DNA from: Sanguinoderma infundibulare
Lineage: Eukaryota; Basidiomycota; Agaricomycetes; Polyporales; Polyporaceae
Direction of reading: 5' to 3'
NCBI GenBank assembly: GCA_032821775.1
Contig: JAVLRN010000011.1
Coordinates: forward strand, 620,001 to 684,000
Length of the DNA: 64,000 bases
Shown here: one piece after another, positions 1 to 11,096 of the stretch
Numbering within the stretch: the stretch's first letter is position 1
Layout: every line of letters starts with the position of its first letter
Program-made: the position numbers and the translations under genes
Notes under the pieces: generated by a model
Seen by the model: the letters and a program-made list of their open reading frames with translations, nothing else
Databases searched by the model: none
Told to the model about the DNA's origin: nothing

Positions 1-938
1 GAAATTAGCAAAAAAGCTGAATAGCGGATGGCTATGGTCGACGACGAAGTGAAGTTATGAGCACCTGCTACGGTAGCTCAGTGGCTGAAACGTGGGGTCT
101 TACGCTCACGTGGCCATAACACAGCGTTGTGCCAGACCACGCGGAGCCCGGCTATCGAGCTCAGAAGTTGGACTTCTCCCGCCTTGTATCTTTTCCTAGC
201 GCATGTTTCGAAGTACTACTGTTCGTCGGCCAGATGGACACTCCTCGCATTTACTATGAGACCTGGACGGCGAATCACCCTGCCCGTCACAACCGTACTC
301 GCTGTTCTCTTTCATGACTCGCGAAGTTCCCCGTTCCCTCAAATACGTCCCAATAGCCGTCGTCGTTGGTGCGTCTGCCATGTTCCGCATGCTGCGTCCA
401 TCCATTAAACCGACTGCCGACGTCATTGAAAATCGGGCACGACGGGTGGGTCCAGGTGCACTGTGCTCGCGCTCGTGCTTGTGCTTTGGACTTTCGCTTT
501 CGCACCTCGACATACTTTTATCGCTTGCTATCGTGCTATTCGTTACGCTGTGTCCTCTTGCTTACTTTTCCGTCCATCGCATGCTATCGCTGTCCCGACT
601 GTCGTCGAGTTCCAACCACAACCAATTCAACCTCACACGTCCAAATAGATGTCGCGCTCTGTGCAGCCTCCTGTCGAGCTTTTACGGTGCATGCATGCGT
701 GCTGCAAGTAAGCGCTGGATCAAGATAACAAACATACCAAACGACGTCCGCAGTCGTCATGGGCAGCTCTCTGCCTCGTGTACGTCTTTTCGATGACGCG
801 TGAAAGCTATAGAGTCGAACCACAACTCGCTTCGCTTCTATGTTGCGTAACTTGCACTTCTCGTACTCGCAACACGAGATCCGTCGATGACAAACATACA
901 TCTAGAAAGAATCTATGCAAGAGCTTGAGCTTTCCCAT
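1..938. other. intergenic, no gene recognised
   Basis: Short overlapping reading frames on both strands occur here, but none shows a recognisable domain, a splice pattern or a protein-like composition. The stretch is the downstream flank of HIS5. A tRNA A-box-like string near position 70 lacks a matching B box. Confidence 0.5.
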
Positions 939-2357
939 TTACAGGGTCTGCAACAGCTCGTGCAGCTTCAACAACACCACCTTTATCTCCTCCTCGCTTC
1001 CCACCGTGATTCGCAGGCATCCCGCACAGCCCGGCTCCCCGCCGCGGTACCGCACGACGACCCCTTCGTGCTCCGCAAGCGTCTTGTAGATCTTCTGCGC
1101 CCGGACGTTGTCAGGCGCTCCACCCTCGCCCTTTCCCTTCTCCAAGACGGGGACGACGACGAAGTTCGCGTCGTTCCCGCCGATGACTGTCCCAAGGCCG
1201 AGGGGCCGGAGATCGTCCAGACCGCGCAGGAGATCGCAGCGCGACTTGACGAGCGCCGAGACCTTGGTCTTCATGAGGTCGATGGCGGCGGGGGAGAGCG
1301 CGGATAGCGCTAACGAGGCGGTCGGGGTGGAGACGTTGTACGGGGCCTTGGTGTTCGTGAGGATTTGGACCAGGGCCGGGTGGGCGAACGCGATGCCTAG
1401 TCTGCACGCGAGTTGGCGGATGTGGTTTACACGTGGAAGACGGGACGTACCTAATGGCGGCGAGGCCGAAGCTCTTGCTCAGTGTCTGTGTTACGCACAG
1501 GTTGCCGTACTCTTGGAGGAGCGTGACTGCGCTCGCCTTCTCGTCGGCGAAATCGATGTAGGCCTCGTCGACGGTCACGATTCCTTTGAATTGCTCGTAT
1601 TCTAAGATGGCACGTATTGACGCGAGGGATATGAGCGTGCCGGTGGGGTTTCCTGGTGAGCATAGGAAGACGAGCTTTATGGAAGGGTCCGCGGAGATGG
1701 CCTTCTTCACCTGTTTCAGATGGCGTCAAAACCGGGCATTAACCATGCAGATGGCTCGTACAGGAAACCAAGCCGCGACAAACGCCCCGAGAAACGAAGC
1801 GGATACAAACTGGTGAAAAGAGAAGCTCACACCTCTTGGACGTTCACCGAGAACCTTCCCTTCTCGCCTCCCTCACCCTGATCCCCGCTCAGTACCAACG
1901 GAACCTTGACGACGCCCACGTCGTTCACCTGCGCGCACACCGAGTACATTCCGTACGTCGGGGGCGTAATCAGGATTTTGTCCGTTCCCGGCGCGACGCA
2001 CACCCGGATGAGGAGGTCGATCACCTCGTCAGACCCGACACCCAAGAACACATAGTCTGTGCCGGGGACCCCGCGGAGCTCCGCGAGCCGCGCCTTGATG
2101 GGGTCGTGCGTCGGGGAGGGATAGCGGTGGAGGTCGAGACCGAGGGTCGACTGGATCTCGGGCTCGAGGGTGGAGGACGAAGGGATGGAGTGCCCGAGCG
2201 CGTTCTCGTTCGCGTCCAGTAGGATGCCCTCGGAGTAGTCGTCGCGGGCGCACCGGTATGGGTGCAGTGCGAGGATGTTGGGGCGTATGACCCTCTCGAT
2301 GTCGAAGTGCGCGGGCTTGGTCGGGTAGCGGTCAGGAGCAAGGCCGAGGATAGGCAT
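939..2357 (-). CDS. HIS5: histidinol-phosphate aminotransferase
   Basis: PLP-dependent class I/II aminotransferase that converts imidazole-acetol phosphate to histidinol phosphate in histidine biosynthesis. Three exons are visible. Exon 1 runs from ATG at 2357 to about 1834 and contains LDANENALG, LHRYPSP and a GVGSDEVIDLL block, the cofactor-binding entry of the family. Exon 2 (about 1712-1452) carries CSPGNPTGTLI, TVDEAYIDF and the Schiff-base lysine in TLSKSFGLA. Exon 3 ends at 939 with RYRGGEPGCAGCLRITVG, the usual C-terminal arginine motif. The combined length fits the family size of about 380-400 residues. It is divergent from the MYND gene that starts at 2700, so the roughly 340 bp between the two start codons should hold both promoters. 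Family identity is clear; intron edges are inferred. Confidence 0.93.
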
Positions 2358-2699
2358 GTTCGCAGCGGGGTATTCTAAGCTCTAGGAAAGGCGGTAAAGA
2401 AGAGGTGCTACTCTTTGAGTGGGTCTGGATGCAGGAAGGGCGAGGAGATGACTCTGAGGAAAGAGGATGAAATGACTCGCATCGGTGGACCTGAGAATTC
2501 GAAGGAGGGGTGCAAGGAGGGAGATTAGATAAGATTTAGAAAACCATCGATCTGCACAAGATCTACTTGGCAGATCTGCACTCGAATTCGGCGAGGCGCC
2601 CTGAGGCGTGCGCCTTTGTTTCTGCCGACCTGCATCTCTCGGGTGTCGTCGCTCACAACATTGCTACCAAATATCAAATTCCGCGAAGCACAGCCCACA

Positions 2700-5582
2700 A
2701 TGCCAGGACCAGGGTCGCGTCGAGGCAACCGCCAGAGGAACAGGACGTCTACTAGTCGCTCGACGCCTGGAACACCGACTTGCAACATACCAGACGGGTT
2801 CTTCGCAGACATTGACGACGCGGCGACGTGGAAGATTGTAGTGGACTATCTTTGCGATTATTTTGAACTGCCAGGTATGTTGCGGATATCAATTGTGTCC
2901 TGTGGAGCGGCTTCGCCGTCTGCTCCAAGTCGCAGCCCATGTTTGATACGCTTACGGCGCCGGGGTACGAGACCACTCTGCCCCAAAACCTCAAAGAAGT
3001 TGCGTCGGGGAAAATGGGGAGAAGCGAGGATGACGCTGGCAGCGGGGCTGTCGGGGCCTATGTTCTTGCAGTGCGTAACACGACTTGGAGAAGCTGGATG
3101 TTAGCCTGGCCTAAATTCACAACGACTGTGCCAGAAAGTGGCAGTCGGCTCTCCCATATTTCTCCGCATCCAGGCCACAGCATGTGAGTCAAACCAATGT
3201 GCTGAGGATTATTGTAAAACAATAGTAGAAAGATGGTGAATAGCTCTACAGCAATCGGGTCGCCGTCATCATGATAAAGAGAAGTAGGGGTTTTGAACAG
3301 GAACGGTCTTCCTGTAAATGGCTTGTAAAACCGTCTACTCTTATGCTGCGATAGGTTCACCCCAGTCCTGGCGCACTGTTCTGATATACGTAATCCTCCT
3401 GGAACTGTGAACACAACCACTCACCATGACCCACCAGACCTTGGTACGCGAAATGGACTGAAGAAGGTGCACACCAACTTCAGTGACATCTACAAGAAAC
3501 TCGACGCGGCATACACTGGTGCGCAGCGTCGAGGCAACGAAAAGCTCATGGGCGGTATCGTTGGTATATGGGCCAAGATGTGCGCAGACGCTATTCTAAG
3601 GGACAAGCTCTTCCATGAAGGTGCTTGCATATGGTCACGCGACTCTCGTACCTAAATGCCTCTAACGGTCCATGTACAGGACTTCTTTCCAAGGTCATGC
3701 CCCTCCTTGAGTACGACTCGACGCGTCATATGGCTCTCAACGCACTCTCTGTCGTCACCCACCACGGAGGACAAGTCGCGCGCGGCGAGATTGCGCGTAA
3801 AAATCCCGTCCTCGTCCGTCTCATTCAAGCCCATCCAGACGATGCCAAGGTCATGGAGCTCGCAACTGTCACGATGGCGCACGCCACCAGTGCTGTCCTC
3901 TCTGTCGAAGACCCGCCGGACGACGGGATCGTGAAGGAGCTCCAAGTGCGTTCCATGCTCAACGTGACCCTGGAGAATATCCGCAAACCGATCGCGTCTC
4001 ATTACATGATTGACCACGCGCTGAGCCTTCTGACAAGCGCGACGCGGCACTGCCCACAAGACTGCAAGGCGAACCCTCAGATGCTTACCCTTCTCGTCTC
4101 GTATCTCCGGAGCGGGAACCTCACCGCGCGGTGCATGGCCCTCGGCGGCCTCATCCGCCTCACCGCCAACGAGTCCGAGCCAGACAGGCAAAACTTCGAC
4201 CCCCAGCGGATCGTCGGCGCCGTCCAGCGGGGTTTCCCGAAGAACCTCTCGGACCTCATGATGGACTACGGCCCAGAGCGCTGCGACATCACCCTCACGA
4301 TCAAGACCATGACCGACTACCAAAAGGCCATGATGCGCTGCGCCCAGGACAAGAACCTCTGCACGCTCGGGCACACGCTCGCGATGCTCATCCAGCGCAC
4401 CGAGTTCGCGATCGCCGAGGGCATGTTCCAGGCCGAAGACGGGCGCGGGGGGCTGGAGACCATCGACGTCGGGCTGCCGTTCACGATGTGGACGGACTCG
4501 CTGTCGCACTGCGCGAAGGCGCTGCGCGCTCGTGGCAGCGCAGCCGACCTGGACGCGGCGGACGTGCTCGACCTCAAGTTCTCCATCATCCGCTCGCGCA
4601 TCCCGGACGCGATCGCGCACGGGCAGCGGGCGATCGCGCGGAACCCGGAGCTCGCGTACGCGTACTACGCGATCTCGATGGGCGCGGACCACGCGCAGGG
4701 GCTGAGGGCGGTGAAGAAGGGCTTGAAGTGCAGGCGCGTGACGCCGTTCGTGCGCACGTACATGCTGTGGCGCGCGGTGGAGCACGCGGGGGATCTGGGC
4801 GTGAGCGTGCTGCAGGACGCGAAGGCGGGCGAGGCGAGCCACGCGGAGGGCGTCGCGTTCTTGATGTCGGCCTGGGAGGATGCGAAGACGTTCACGGCGG
4901 AGGCCCCGCCCGACAACCGGCACATGCAGACCATCTTGAACTGGTACATTATCCTGACGATCGCGATCAAGGGCCCGGAGCTGAGCGAGGATTTGAAGGA
5001 GCTCGCGGTGAGTGTGGTTGCTCACTTCGCTTTGCGTTCCATTCGGCTCGGGATCTGAAGTGATGATGCATGCGTAGCCCGCGAAGCAAAAGCTGGACAC
5101 GGCCATTCAGTTCATGAACATGCTCGGGTTCGCGATCAAGAAGACGCAGATGCGGCTCGCGCGCGAGATGGTGCTGAGCCTGTACCCGAAGGCGGTGGAC
5201 GAGTGGGGCGCGTGGATCAAGCACTTTGACGAGCTCGACGCGCGAGCGGACAAGCACGAGCCGATCTCGTCCACGCAGGCAGACGACGATCTCGCGGCGT
5301 GGCTCGAGAACATGAAGCTCGAGGACGGCGGCGAGGACACGACGCATCCGCATGGGTGCACCCACCCGAAGATCAGCATGAACAACGTCGCGCTCTATCG
5401 GTGCTCGTGGTGCGGGAACCCGAGTGCGGTGCTGAGAAAGTGCGGGGGGTGCGGGAAGACGAGGTGTGTCCTGTTCTTTGGAGTGGGCGGTTAGTGGATG
5501 CTCAAGGTTTGGTAGATATTGCGATGGCCAGTGCCAGAAGAAGCATTGGTCCGAACACAAAGTTGAGTGCAAGGGGAAGTAA
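2700..5582 (+). CDS. MYND-type zinc-finger protein with helical repeat body
   Basis: Five exons can be joined: 2700-2874, 3438-3620, 3680-5007, 5078-5463 and 5516-5582. The protein starts with a basic Ser/Thr/Arg-rich tail, then IPDGFFADIDDAATWK and a long alpha-helical body with armadillo- or TPR-like character, and ends in a complete MYND zinc finger. The finger reads CSWCG, then CGGCGKTRYC, then CQKKHWSEHKVEC, so all Cys/His ligands are present only after the last 52-nt intron (5464-5515) is removed. MYND fingers usually mediate protein-protein contacts. The domain order is seen; no enzymatic function is evident. I choose ATG 2700 because its frame splices cleanly into the next exon (..ELP-DLGTRNGLKK..). 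Intron 1 is unusually long at 563 nt. A 484-codon open frame on the other strand is a shadow of this GC-rich gene. Confidence 0.85.
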
Positions 5583-6438
5583 GAACAATGCAGTGATCAT
5601 TTGTACGAAATCATCTAGCCTCAAGACCAACCATAACTGCATCGTCTTGTACTCCATAGATCATATACTGACTACTAGCGTAATCCATCTTGGGATGTGC
5701 GGCACAAACGCGTGGATTGAAGTTCGCTTCACCAAGGGATGTGCCGATTGTTCCTACGTGAGTATTCGCTTGATCCCCAAGTTCCGTACCTCACGGAATA
5801 CGATGGATGTGGTTGCACGCCTTCAAGGTAGCGAAGCTTGGAATTTATTCGCAGGACGTCCTTCAGAACTCGAAAACCGCTATTTCAATATCCCCGACTC
5901 GATTCGTCTGGCGCATTGAGGCTGATCTCTTAGACTGCATGCTGGCTGTTGCACTAGCACTGTAACCCATGTCCTCCCTTCGCCCAATCTCTGGGTTACT
6001 GAACAAGGCGCCGCCACCTGCACGCAGGTTTCAATCAAAGTATAGGAAGTGCTCGAGGTTGTCGGTGGTTATACATCAGCGTTGAAGTGTGGAAGGTTGC
6101 AATGCGATGCGCCATACTGTCAAGATTTCAGTAGGCCATCCATCGTCCATCTATATACCAAGCAGGCCGTTCTACCAGAGGACGCGGATGCCATGGAAGA
6201 AGAGCACCAAGAGGGATGAATGCATGCTGCTCCCAGCATCCGTCGCATACAGCAGCATGAGATCGAAAGTAAGTGGTATAACCATAGTACCTCAGTACTC
6301 ACTGTCAGACGGCACTTGACTTCCTAACGTTGAGCTATTCAAGTTTCAAGATTATCGTATCATCCACTCATGTGGTCGGGATCGAGTTGGTACAAGCGAA
6401 AGACTGTAAAACATCTATCGTCTATAGTACGACAATCC
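5583..6438. other. intergenic, no gene recognised
   Basis: Convergent 3' flanks of the MYND gene (+) and the PAH protein (-). Base composition is lower in GC than the flanking genes and open frames are short. Nothing conserved was recognised. Confidence 0.5.
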
Positions 6439-7081
6439 TCAGACGTGGTATTCGCGCCGCCCGTCCGGGTACTGATTCCACCCGGGCCCGACGCTAGGCG
6501 GCACGAACACTGCGACGTACTCGTCCCTTGCCTCGAGCCAATATCCTGGGGGCAGGCAATCTGAGAACGCTCGCGCGAGCTCGGTGTGCCCCGTGAACAG
6601 CAGCGACACCTCCCGAACGACCGAGTGCGCGTCGCTCCTGCCCAACACATCAGCACTCAACCCAGGGTTGCAATCACGCGCGCAACGGGACAAAGACTCA
6701 CTTCCCGTGCGCGTTCTTGGCCACGAACGTCTCGCAGAACCGCGCGAGCTCCGCGGGCCTGTCCCCAAACTCGATCTTGAGGAGCGCGAAGAAGCGAGGA
6801 TCCGCGTCCAAGCACGTCTGCGCGAGCTCGCCGGTCCAGATGTCGTCGAACGCGAGCGAGTCCTCCGAGCGCGGGTCGGGGAGCGCGAACACTGGCCCTA
6901 TCTCGTCTTCCCAAGAGTTCCGCCGCGGTCGGCCAGACGAGGATGCGGACATGCTGGAGAAGAAGGCTGGGAGGGGAGGGCGGTAGGTGCTGGTGTTATT
7001 AGTAGGCGTGCGTTGGGGGTCGAGGGATTTTTTGGGGTACGTCGGGGTGCGGGGGTCCGATCCAGAGTTCGCAGCGTTCAT
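6439..7081 (-). CDS. small PAH-domain (Sin3-like) protein
   Basis: Two exons. The first runs from ATG 7081 to about 6703. The second starts after a roughly 60-nt intron (donor gtgagt, acceptor gggcag) and ends at 6439. Joined, the protein is about 195 residues. Its centre reads FFALLKIEFGDRPAELARF, then VVREVSLLFTGHTELARAF, then CLPPGYWLE. This matches the paired amphipathic helix fold of Sin3: helix A, helix B, then the LF-GH--L---F--FLPPGY signature. Sin3 itself has several PAH repeats plus a histone-deacetylase-interacting region; this protein has one PAH and nothing else. It could bind Sin3-type repressor partners or act as a competitor, which is inference. ATG 6953 is a possible alternative start. 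It sits just upstream of CIA1, in the same orientation. Confidence 0.75.
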
Positions 7082-7353
7082 TGTGACTTGTGGTGCGCCG
7101 TCGGGTGAAGGCTCTTGTTATGGGTTCGGTATGATCATGCTCATATTTATGGGTACGAAGGCCCTAGAAAGACAATGAGATACGTGCACTGTGTCTTTTG
7201 AGTTGCTCCAGCTCGCGCGGGACAAAGCCCCGCATGCTGTCGCTGTTGCGGTGCCGGACCTTCTCTGACAAAAACAAGCGACGGCTTTCTATTTTCATAC
7301 AACATCGCACAGACTTCCTACATTACCTTAACCTCGTCTAGAAGGGGCCGCGG

Positions 7354-8872
7354 CTATGACAGCGTAACCTTCCACACCTTCACCAACCCGTCGTCACCGG
7401 CAGTGGCAAATAGGTCCTCGAAACCCTTTCTTGAACACCATGCAACGCTGTTGACATCGTGAATCTCGTGTGCATTCACGATCTTCGCAATGACCTTGTG
7501 CGACAGCGTTTTTCGACCCGGATCCTTTACGCTAGGTCCGACCTGGACGCACAATCAGTCCCTGCACACAGAAGGAGGAAAAGAGGCAGTGCCGCTCACC
7601 TCGAGCTCCCAAACGTTGATGATCCCGTCGCCACCGGTGCTCACGAGCCACCCAAGGCTCCCATCACTATCCGATTCGAGAGGCTTACCGACGCCCCAGC
7701 TAATGGCGTAAACACTCCGCTCGTGTCCTTCGAGTGTGTCTATGCACTCCCATTTATGCTCCTGCACGCGCTCCCATATGCGGATCGTTGTGTCGTCAGA
7801 CGCGGAGGCAAGGAATCGGCCATCGGGAGAAAAGGCGAGCGACCATACTGTAGAGGTATGACCAGGAAGGGTCTGGAAGCAGTACCAGTCCTCTTGCGGG
7901 TCGTCGATGTAGAGCTTTATGGTGTCGTCATAGGAAGCGGAAGCGAGGATCTGCGCTGGGTGGCCGGTTGAGAGGGTGCGCGGGAGGGTCATCCTTGGGG
8001 GGCATAGACCTGTGAAACACCGTATCCCATCTTGAACTCATCATAACCTTTGATCAAATGCAACAATTGTATTACGCCGTGCAAAACCGTTGTTGCATTT
8101 GGCCATTGATCCCGATGAACAAACGATGGGACGGCGTCTCATAGGTCGACTGGTGTGGGAGACAGAAGAGCAGAAGCGAGGAGACTGACCTCTTCTGTCG
8201 GATGCCAAGCGACGGCCTTGACGTCTTGGGTGTGTTCCATAAGCACGCCCATGCACTCGAAGTCATGATCGGGATGGACTACGCGGAGATGAAGGTATTC
8301 GCATCTTCTGCAACGTGCGCGAAGTATGGCAGGACCACGCACCTTCCCATATCCACACCGTTTTGTCGCGGCTGCAACTGGCAAGGAGGTTGCCCGAGCT
8401 CGAGTACGCCACGCTCTTGCACTCCGTCTCGTGTCCCTCCAGGAGGCTCATGCACTCCCACTCGCCCGCGGCGTTGAACGTGCCTTCTCCGTTGTCATCG
8501 TCCCCTCCCTCTTGTGTCCACACACCGATGTTGGCGTCGAACGAGGCCGTCGCGAGCGTTTTGCCCGAAGGTGACCAGGCGATCGCGCGGACTGTCTTTG
8601 CGTGCCCCGTTGGGATGGTCGTGATGTGCGTGAACTTTGGAGATTGCGCCCCGGATGCATCGGGGTTGGTAGAGGAGTAGGTGTAGAGCCTGACGTTCTT
8701 GTCGGCTGAGCAGGATGCGAGGATGGGTTTGGTCGGGTTCCATGCAAGATGCCATGCGCGGTCTTCGTGGCCTGCGAAGAGCTTTTTGAGTTTGAAATTC
8801 CATCTCAGCACACATGCACGGACCTTCCAGCTGGGCGATGGAGTGTATTGTGGCTGGATAGTCTTGATCCAT
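7354..8872 (-). CDS. CIA1: cytosolic Fe-S cluster assembly WD40 protein CIA1
   Basis: WD40 propeller that, with the CIA targeting partners, delivers Fe-S clusters to cytosolic and nuclear apoproteins. I place the start at 8872 because a 52-nt intron (gtccgt...ttcgcag) then yields SIAQLEG joined to HEDRAWHLAWNPTKP, the characteristic N-terminal blade of this family. An upstream in-frame ATG at 8983 is an alternative. Further blades follow: TGHAKTVRAIAWSPSGKTL, LLEGHETECKSVAYSSSG, MEHTQDVKAVAWHP, LPGHTSTVWSLAFSPDGR, LEGHERSVYAISWG and the last blade HDVNSVAWCSRKG, ending VWKVTLS at 7354. Seven blades can be counted. There are at least four introns; one near 8180-7960 is about 200 nt. It is divergent from the PAH gene at 9349. 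It lies about 8 kb from the FTR1/FET3 iron uptake pair. Confidence 0.9.
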
Positions 8873-9348
8873 GACTGGCCAGCCGGCGGTGAAGACGAGG
8901 CCGAGGGTGGGAGACGAGCGTGCCTCGATGGGAACGAATATGATATTGATCTCTGGCCGGCGTCTTGGACTAGTTGACTCCATCTCTCTTCTCTACTGCC
9001 ACGACCTACGATGTATGCTCAAGCCACGGAGCAGGTATGCCTTGCTATTTCGACGTCATGAACAGCCGTAACTCCACAGACTTGTCGGCATAAGTATAGG
9101 CGGTACAATGCGTCTGCCTTTGTCTAAGGAGCGCTTGGTGCACTAACAAAACGGCTTGTTAATCTGTCCACAATGTCTAGCGCATCAGGCGTCGAAAATG
9201 TCTGCTATAGAACAATTACGGACCACAAATCCTCGATTCCTACGTATAAAATTGGGAGCTGGCTGCACTTCCGTCCCCAAGAATCGACCACTCCCTAGAG
9301 CCACATTCTCCTCGTCTTCCGATCTGACACGAACAGACACTCTCAACT

Positions 9349-9951
9349 ATGCCGTCCGAGAACGGAACTCTTGACATTAACGCACTCTCTTTAGCACTAC
9401 ACTATGCCCGGCAGGTCGCCGACGCACCAGACGCGAACGCTCGCGCCGATGCTAAGCGCGGTGCCGTCGATAGTAAGTGAAACACACCAACAACGTCTGC
9501 CTACCAGAAGCAATCTAACGATCAAGTGTCCAGAACTCGCTCGTATATACTCAAGAGATCGCCCACGCGCAGAGGAGCTACTCACCTTCATTGAACGTGC
9601 GAGACGCTCGGAAATCATCAACAATCCCTCAGCTTACCAGGAATTCGTCGACGCCGCTGAAAAGTACAGGGAGCGCAGGTGAGGACACTCTTGTATTTAC
9701 TCAAACAGTTTACGTGACTCAGACTTGGCTGCAGGCTCAGTCTGAAAGAGGCGCTATCGCGAATGATACAGACTTGTCAGAGTAGCCCTCAACTCGTGCG
9801 GTCGCTGGAGGCTTTCCTTCCCCATGGCTGGTGGATACGTCTGGAGGACGGTGTCTTTTTCACCGTCAGAACAGACGAGCGGAAAGAATTTCTGACCGTG
9901 GGGCCCAAGGATGCGTTGCTCCCGGTACGGGTACGTGCTTCGTCACTATGA
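9349..9951 (+). CDS. second small PAH-domain protein
   Basis: Three exons. ATG 9349 opens MPSENGTLDINALSLALHY. A 60-nt intron beginning gtaagt near 9471 leads to LARIYSRDRPRAEELLTF. A second intron near 9680-9735 leads to LSLKEALSRMIQTCQSSPQL, then LVRSLEAFLPHGWWIRLEDG. The block Y-EFVDA--KYRERR, then L---LSRMIQ----LVRSLEAFLPHGWW, fits one PAH helix-loop-helix with the FLP-G--- signature. It can end at 9951, or splice once more (donor near 9929, acceptor ending near 9979) to a stop near 10014. It is divergent from CIA1, so CIA1 is flanked by two single-PAH proteins that share little sequence outside the fold. Domain assignment is good; function is not known. Confidence 0.65.
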
Positions 9952-10199
9952 AACCTGCCCATGTTAACTTTGCCACAGCCAAGAAGAATGTCGCGCTCAC
10001 ATCACAAATGGTAGACCATGTTCCCATTTGCACCTATGAAATTACTACGTTAATACATACAATGCCTGACGATGAATGGCTACACAGCCAACCTGCAGAA
10101 TTGCCATATAGAGATGCACACGGTAGCACCCCTTGTAAAGTACGTAACTTTAACGCTGTCTGCGCATCTGCCTCTCGATGGCTGGACAACGGTGAATTG

Positions 10200-10470
10200 T
10201 TGGTCCTGATGCCGCCATCACCTCTTTCTACGTACCAGTGCAGGACCTGCGGTGTCGTGTCTCAGGACAAGGCCTTGCTCGGTCAGCGCAACGCCTTCAA
10301 ACTTCAGGCACTTCCAAAACCACCCGAAGTGCCCCTCGTGCAATTTGACGTTTATCGACCGACACGTAGCTGAACCGGCGTCAGCCATACATCCGACGTG
10401 CGTCCAGTGCGATTCGGCGTTCCTGAACAAGGCGCCGCTGGAGGAGGTGGGTCACGCTTGTCTGGTATAG
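10200..10470 (+). pseudogene. C2H2-like zinc-finger gene remnant (left copy)
   Basis: Broken frames together show YQCRTC, then HPKCPSC-LTF, then HPTCVQCDSAFLNKAPLEEV, a spaced C-x2-C ... HPKC-x2-C-x2-F pattern. The same architecture appears in the intact zinc-finger gene at 22.5-24.2 kb and, inverted, in the remnant at 26.8-27.05 kb. Frame changes within 150 bp and the lack of a start and stop make this a fragment. It marks the outer edge of the segment shared with the 25-27 kb block. Confidence 0.6.
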
Positions 10471-10559
10471 GTTGTATGCGGGTTGAGCTGAGCGGCGGTG
10501 GAGCATAGCACACCGAGGCGATTCATACCCAAATTGGTGAAGTGTGCTTGCGGGCGCGA

Positions 10560-10690
10560 GGAGTCCCTACAGCCCACAGGGAAAACGAGGCGCTCGGATG
10601 GCGAGTTCATCGTGTACGAGCAAACCTTTGAGGAACCAGACCAACTGTAACCCTATGTGTTGGAGTGGTCAGTAGCGAGGGCTTGAGACA
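10560..10690 (+). pseudogene. methyltransferase 3' end remnant upstream of copy A
   Basis: The frame reads RRSDGEFIVYEQTFEEPDQ, a stop codon, then YVLEWSVARA. This corresponds to the last roughly 30 residues of the AusD-like methyltransferases (compare copy E, which ends NPEDTDQPYRLEWSVTRV). It shows that another copy once lay upstream of copy A and was cut away. Confidence 0.6.
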
Positions 10691-10998
10691 TCGGAGAGCG
10701 TAGTCTGGAATCGCTTTATGCATGCACACGGTAAGGCCCTATCTTGCCCCACCGTGCCTCTCGAACGCGCTGTTCACACCCACGAGGGTCGTCTTCTGCC
10801 GAAGCTCCTCGCAGGTTGCGATCGACTCGTGACTCGTCCATCTGCCAGTGGCGAGGTATTGTGGGTGCCTCTCTTCTCTAATGAGATGGTCAACATTCTC
10901 TTATCTATCGCTGCCACCCATCTTAGCAGTTCACTTGTAGAAGCTTACCTTGATTTCAAACCTAATGTCATCCTTTTAGGCTCCAATCGAGCACAGAA

Positions 10999-11007
10999 CG
11001 TAAAGAG
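10999..11007 (+). promoter_or_regulatory. degenerate TATA element of methyltransferase copy A
   Basis: At about 90 bp before the start codon, copies B, D, E and F have CATAAATAG. Copy A has CGTAAAGAG in the same conserved context, so the TATA core is lost. Confidence 0.5.
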
Positions 11008-11096
11008 CGGCTCGCGTTCAAACTCGCTTCCGCCCAGTCGAAGTTGACTCCATATCCTCCTTGGCGGTATCATCTACTGCACCCCACGAGTTCAAC

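Noticed and set aside
62..140. tRNA-like A box (GGTAGCTCAGTGG)
   Set aside because: No B box at the required distance and no cloverleaf pairing.
4131..5063. 310-codon frame on the same strand as the MYND gene
   Set aside because: Off-frame shadow with a low-complexity Arg/Gly/Ala composition.
3652..5106. 484-codon open frame antisense to the MYND gene
   Set aside because: Arg/Val/His-rich shadow of a GC-rich gene; no motifs, and it spans an intron of the sense gene.
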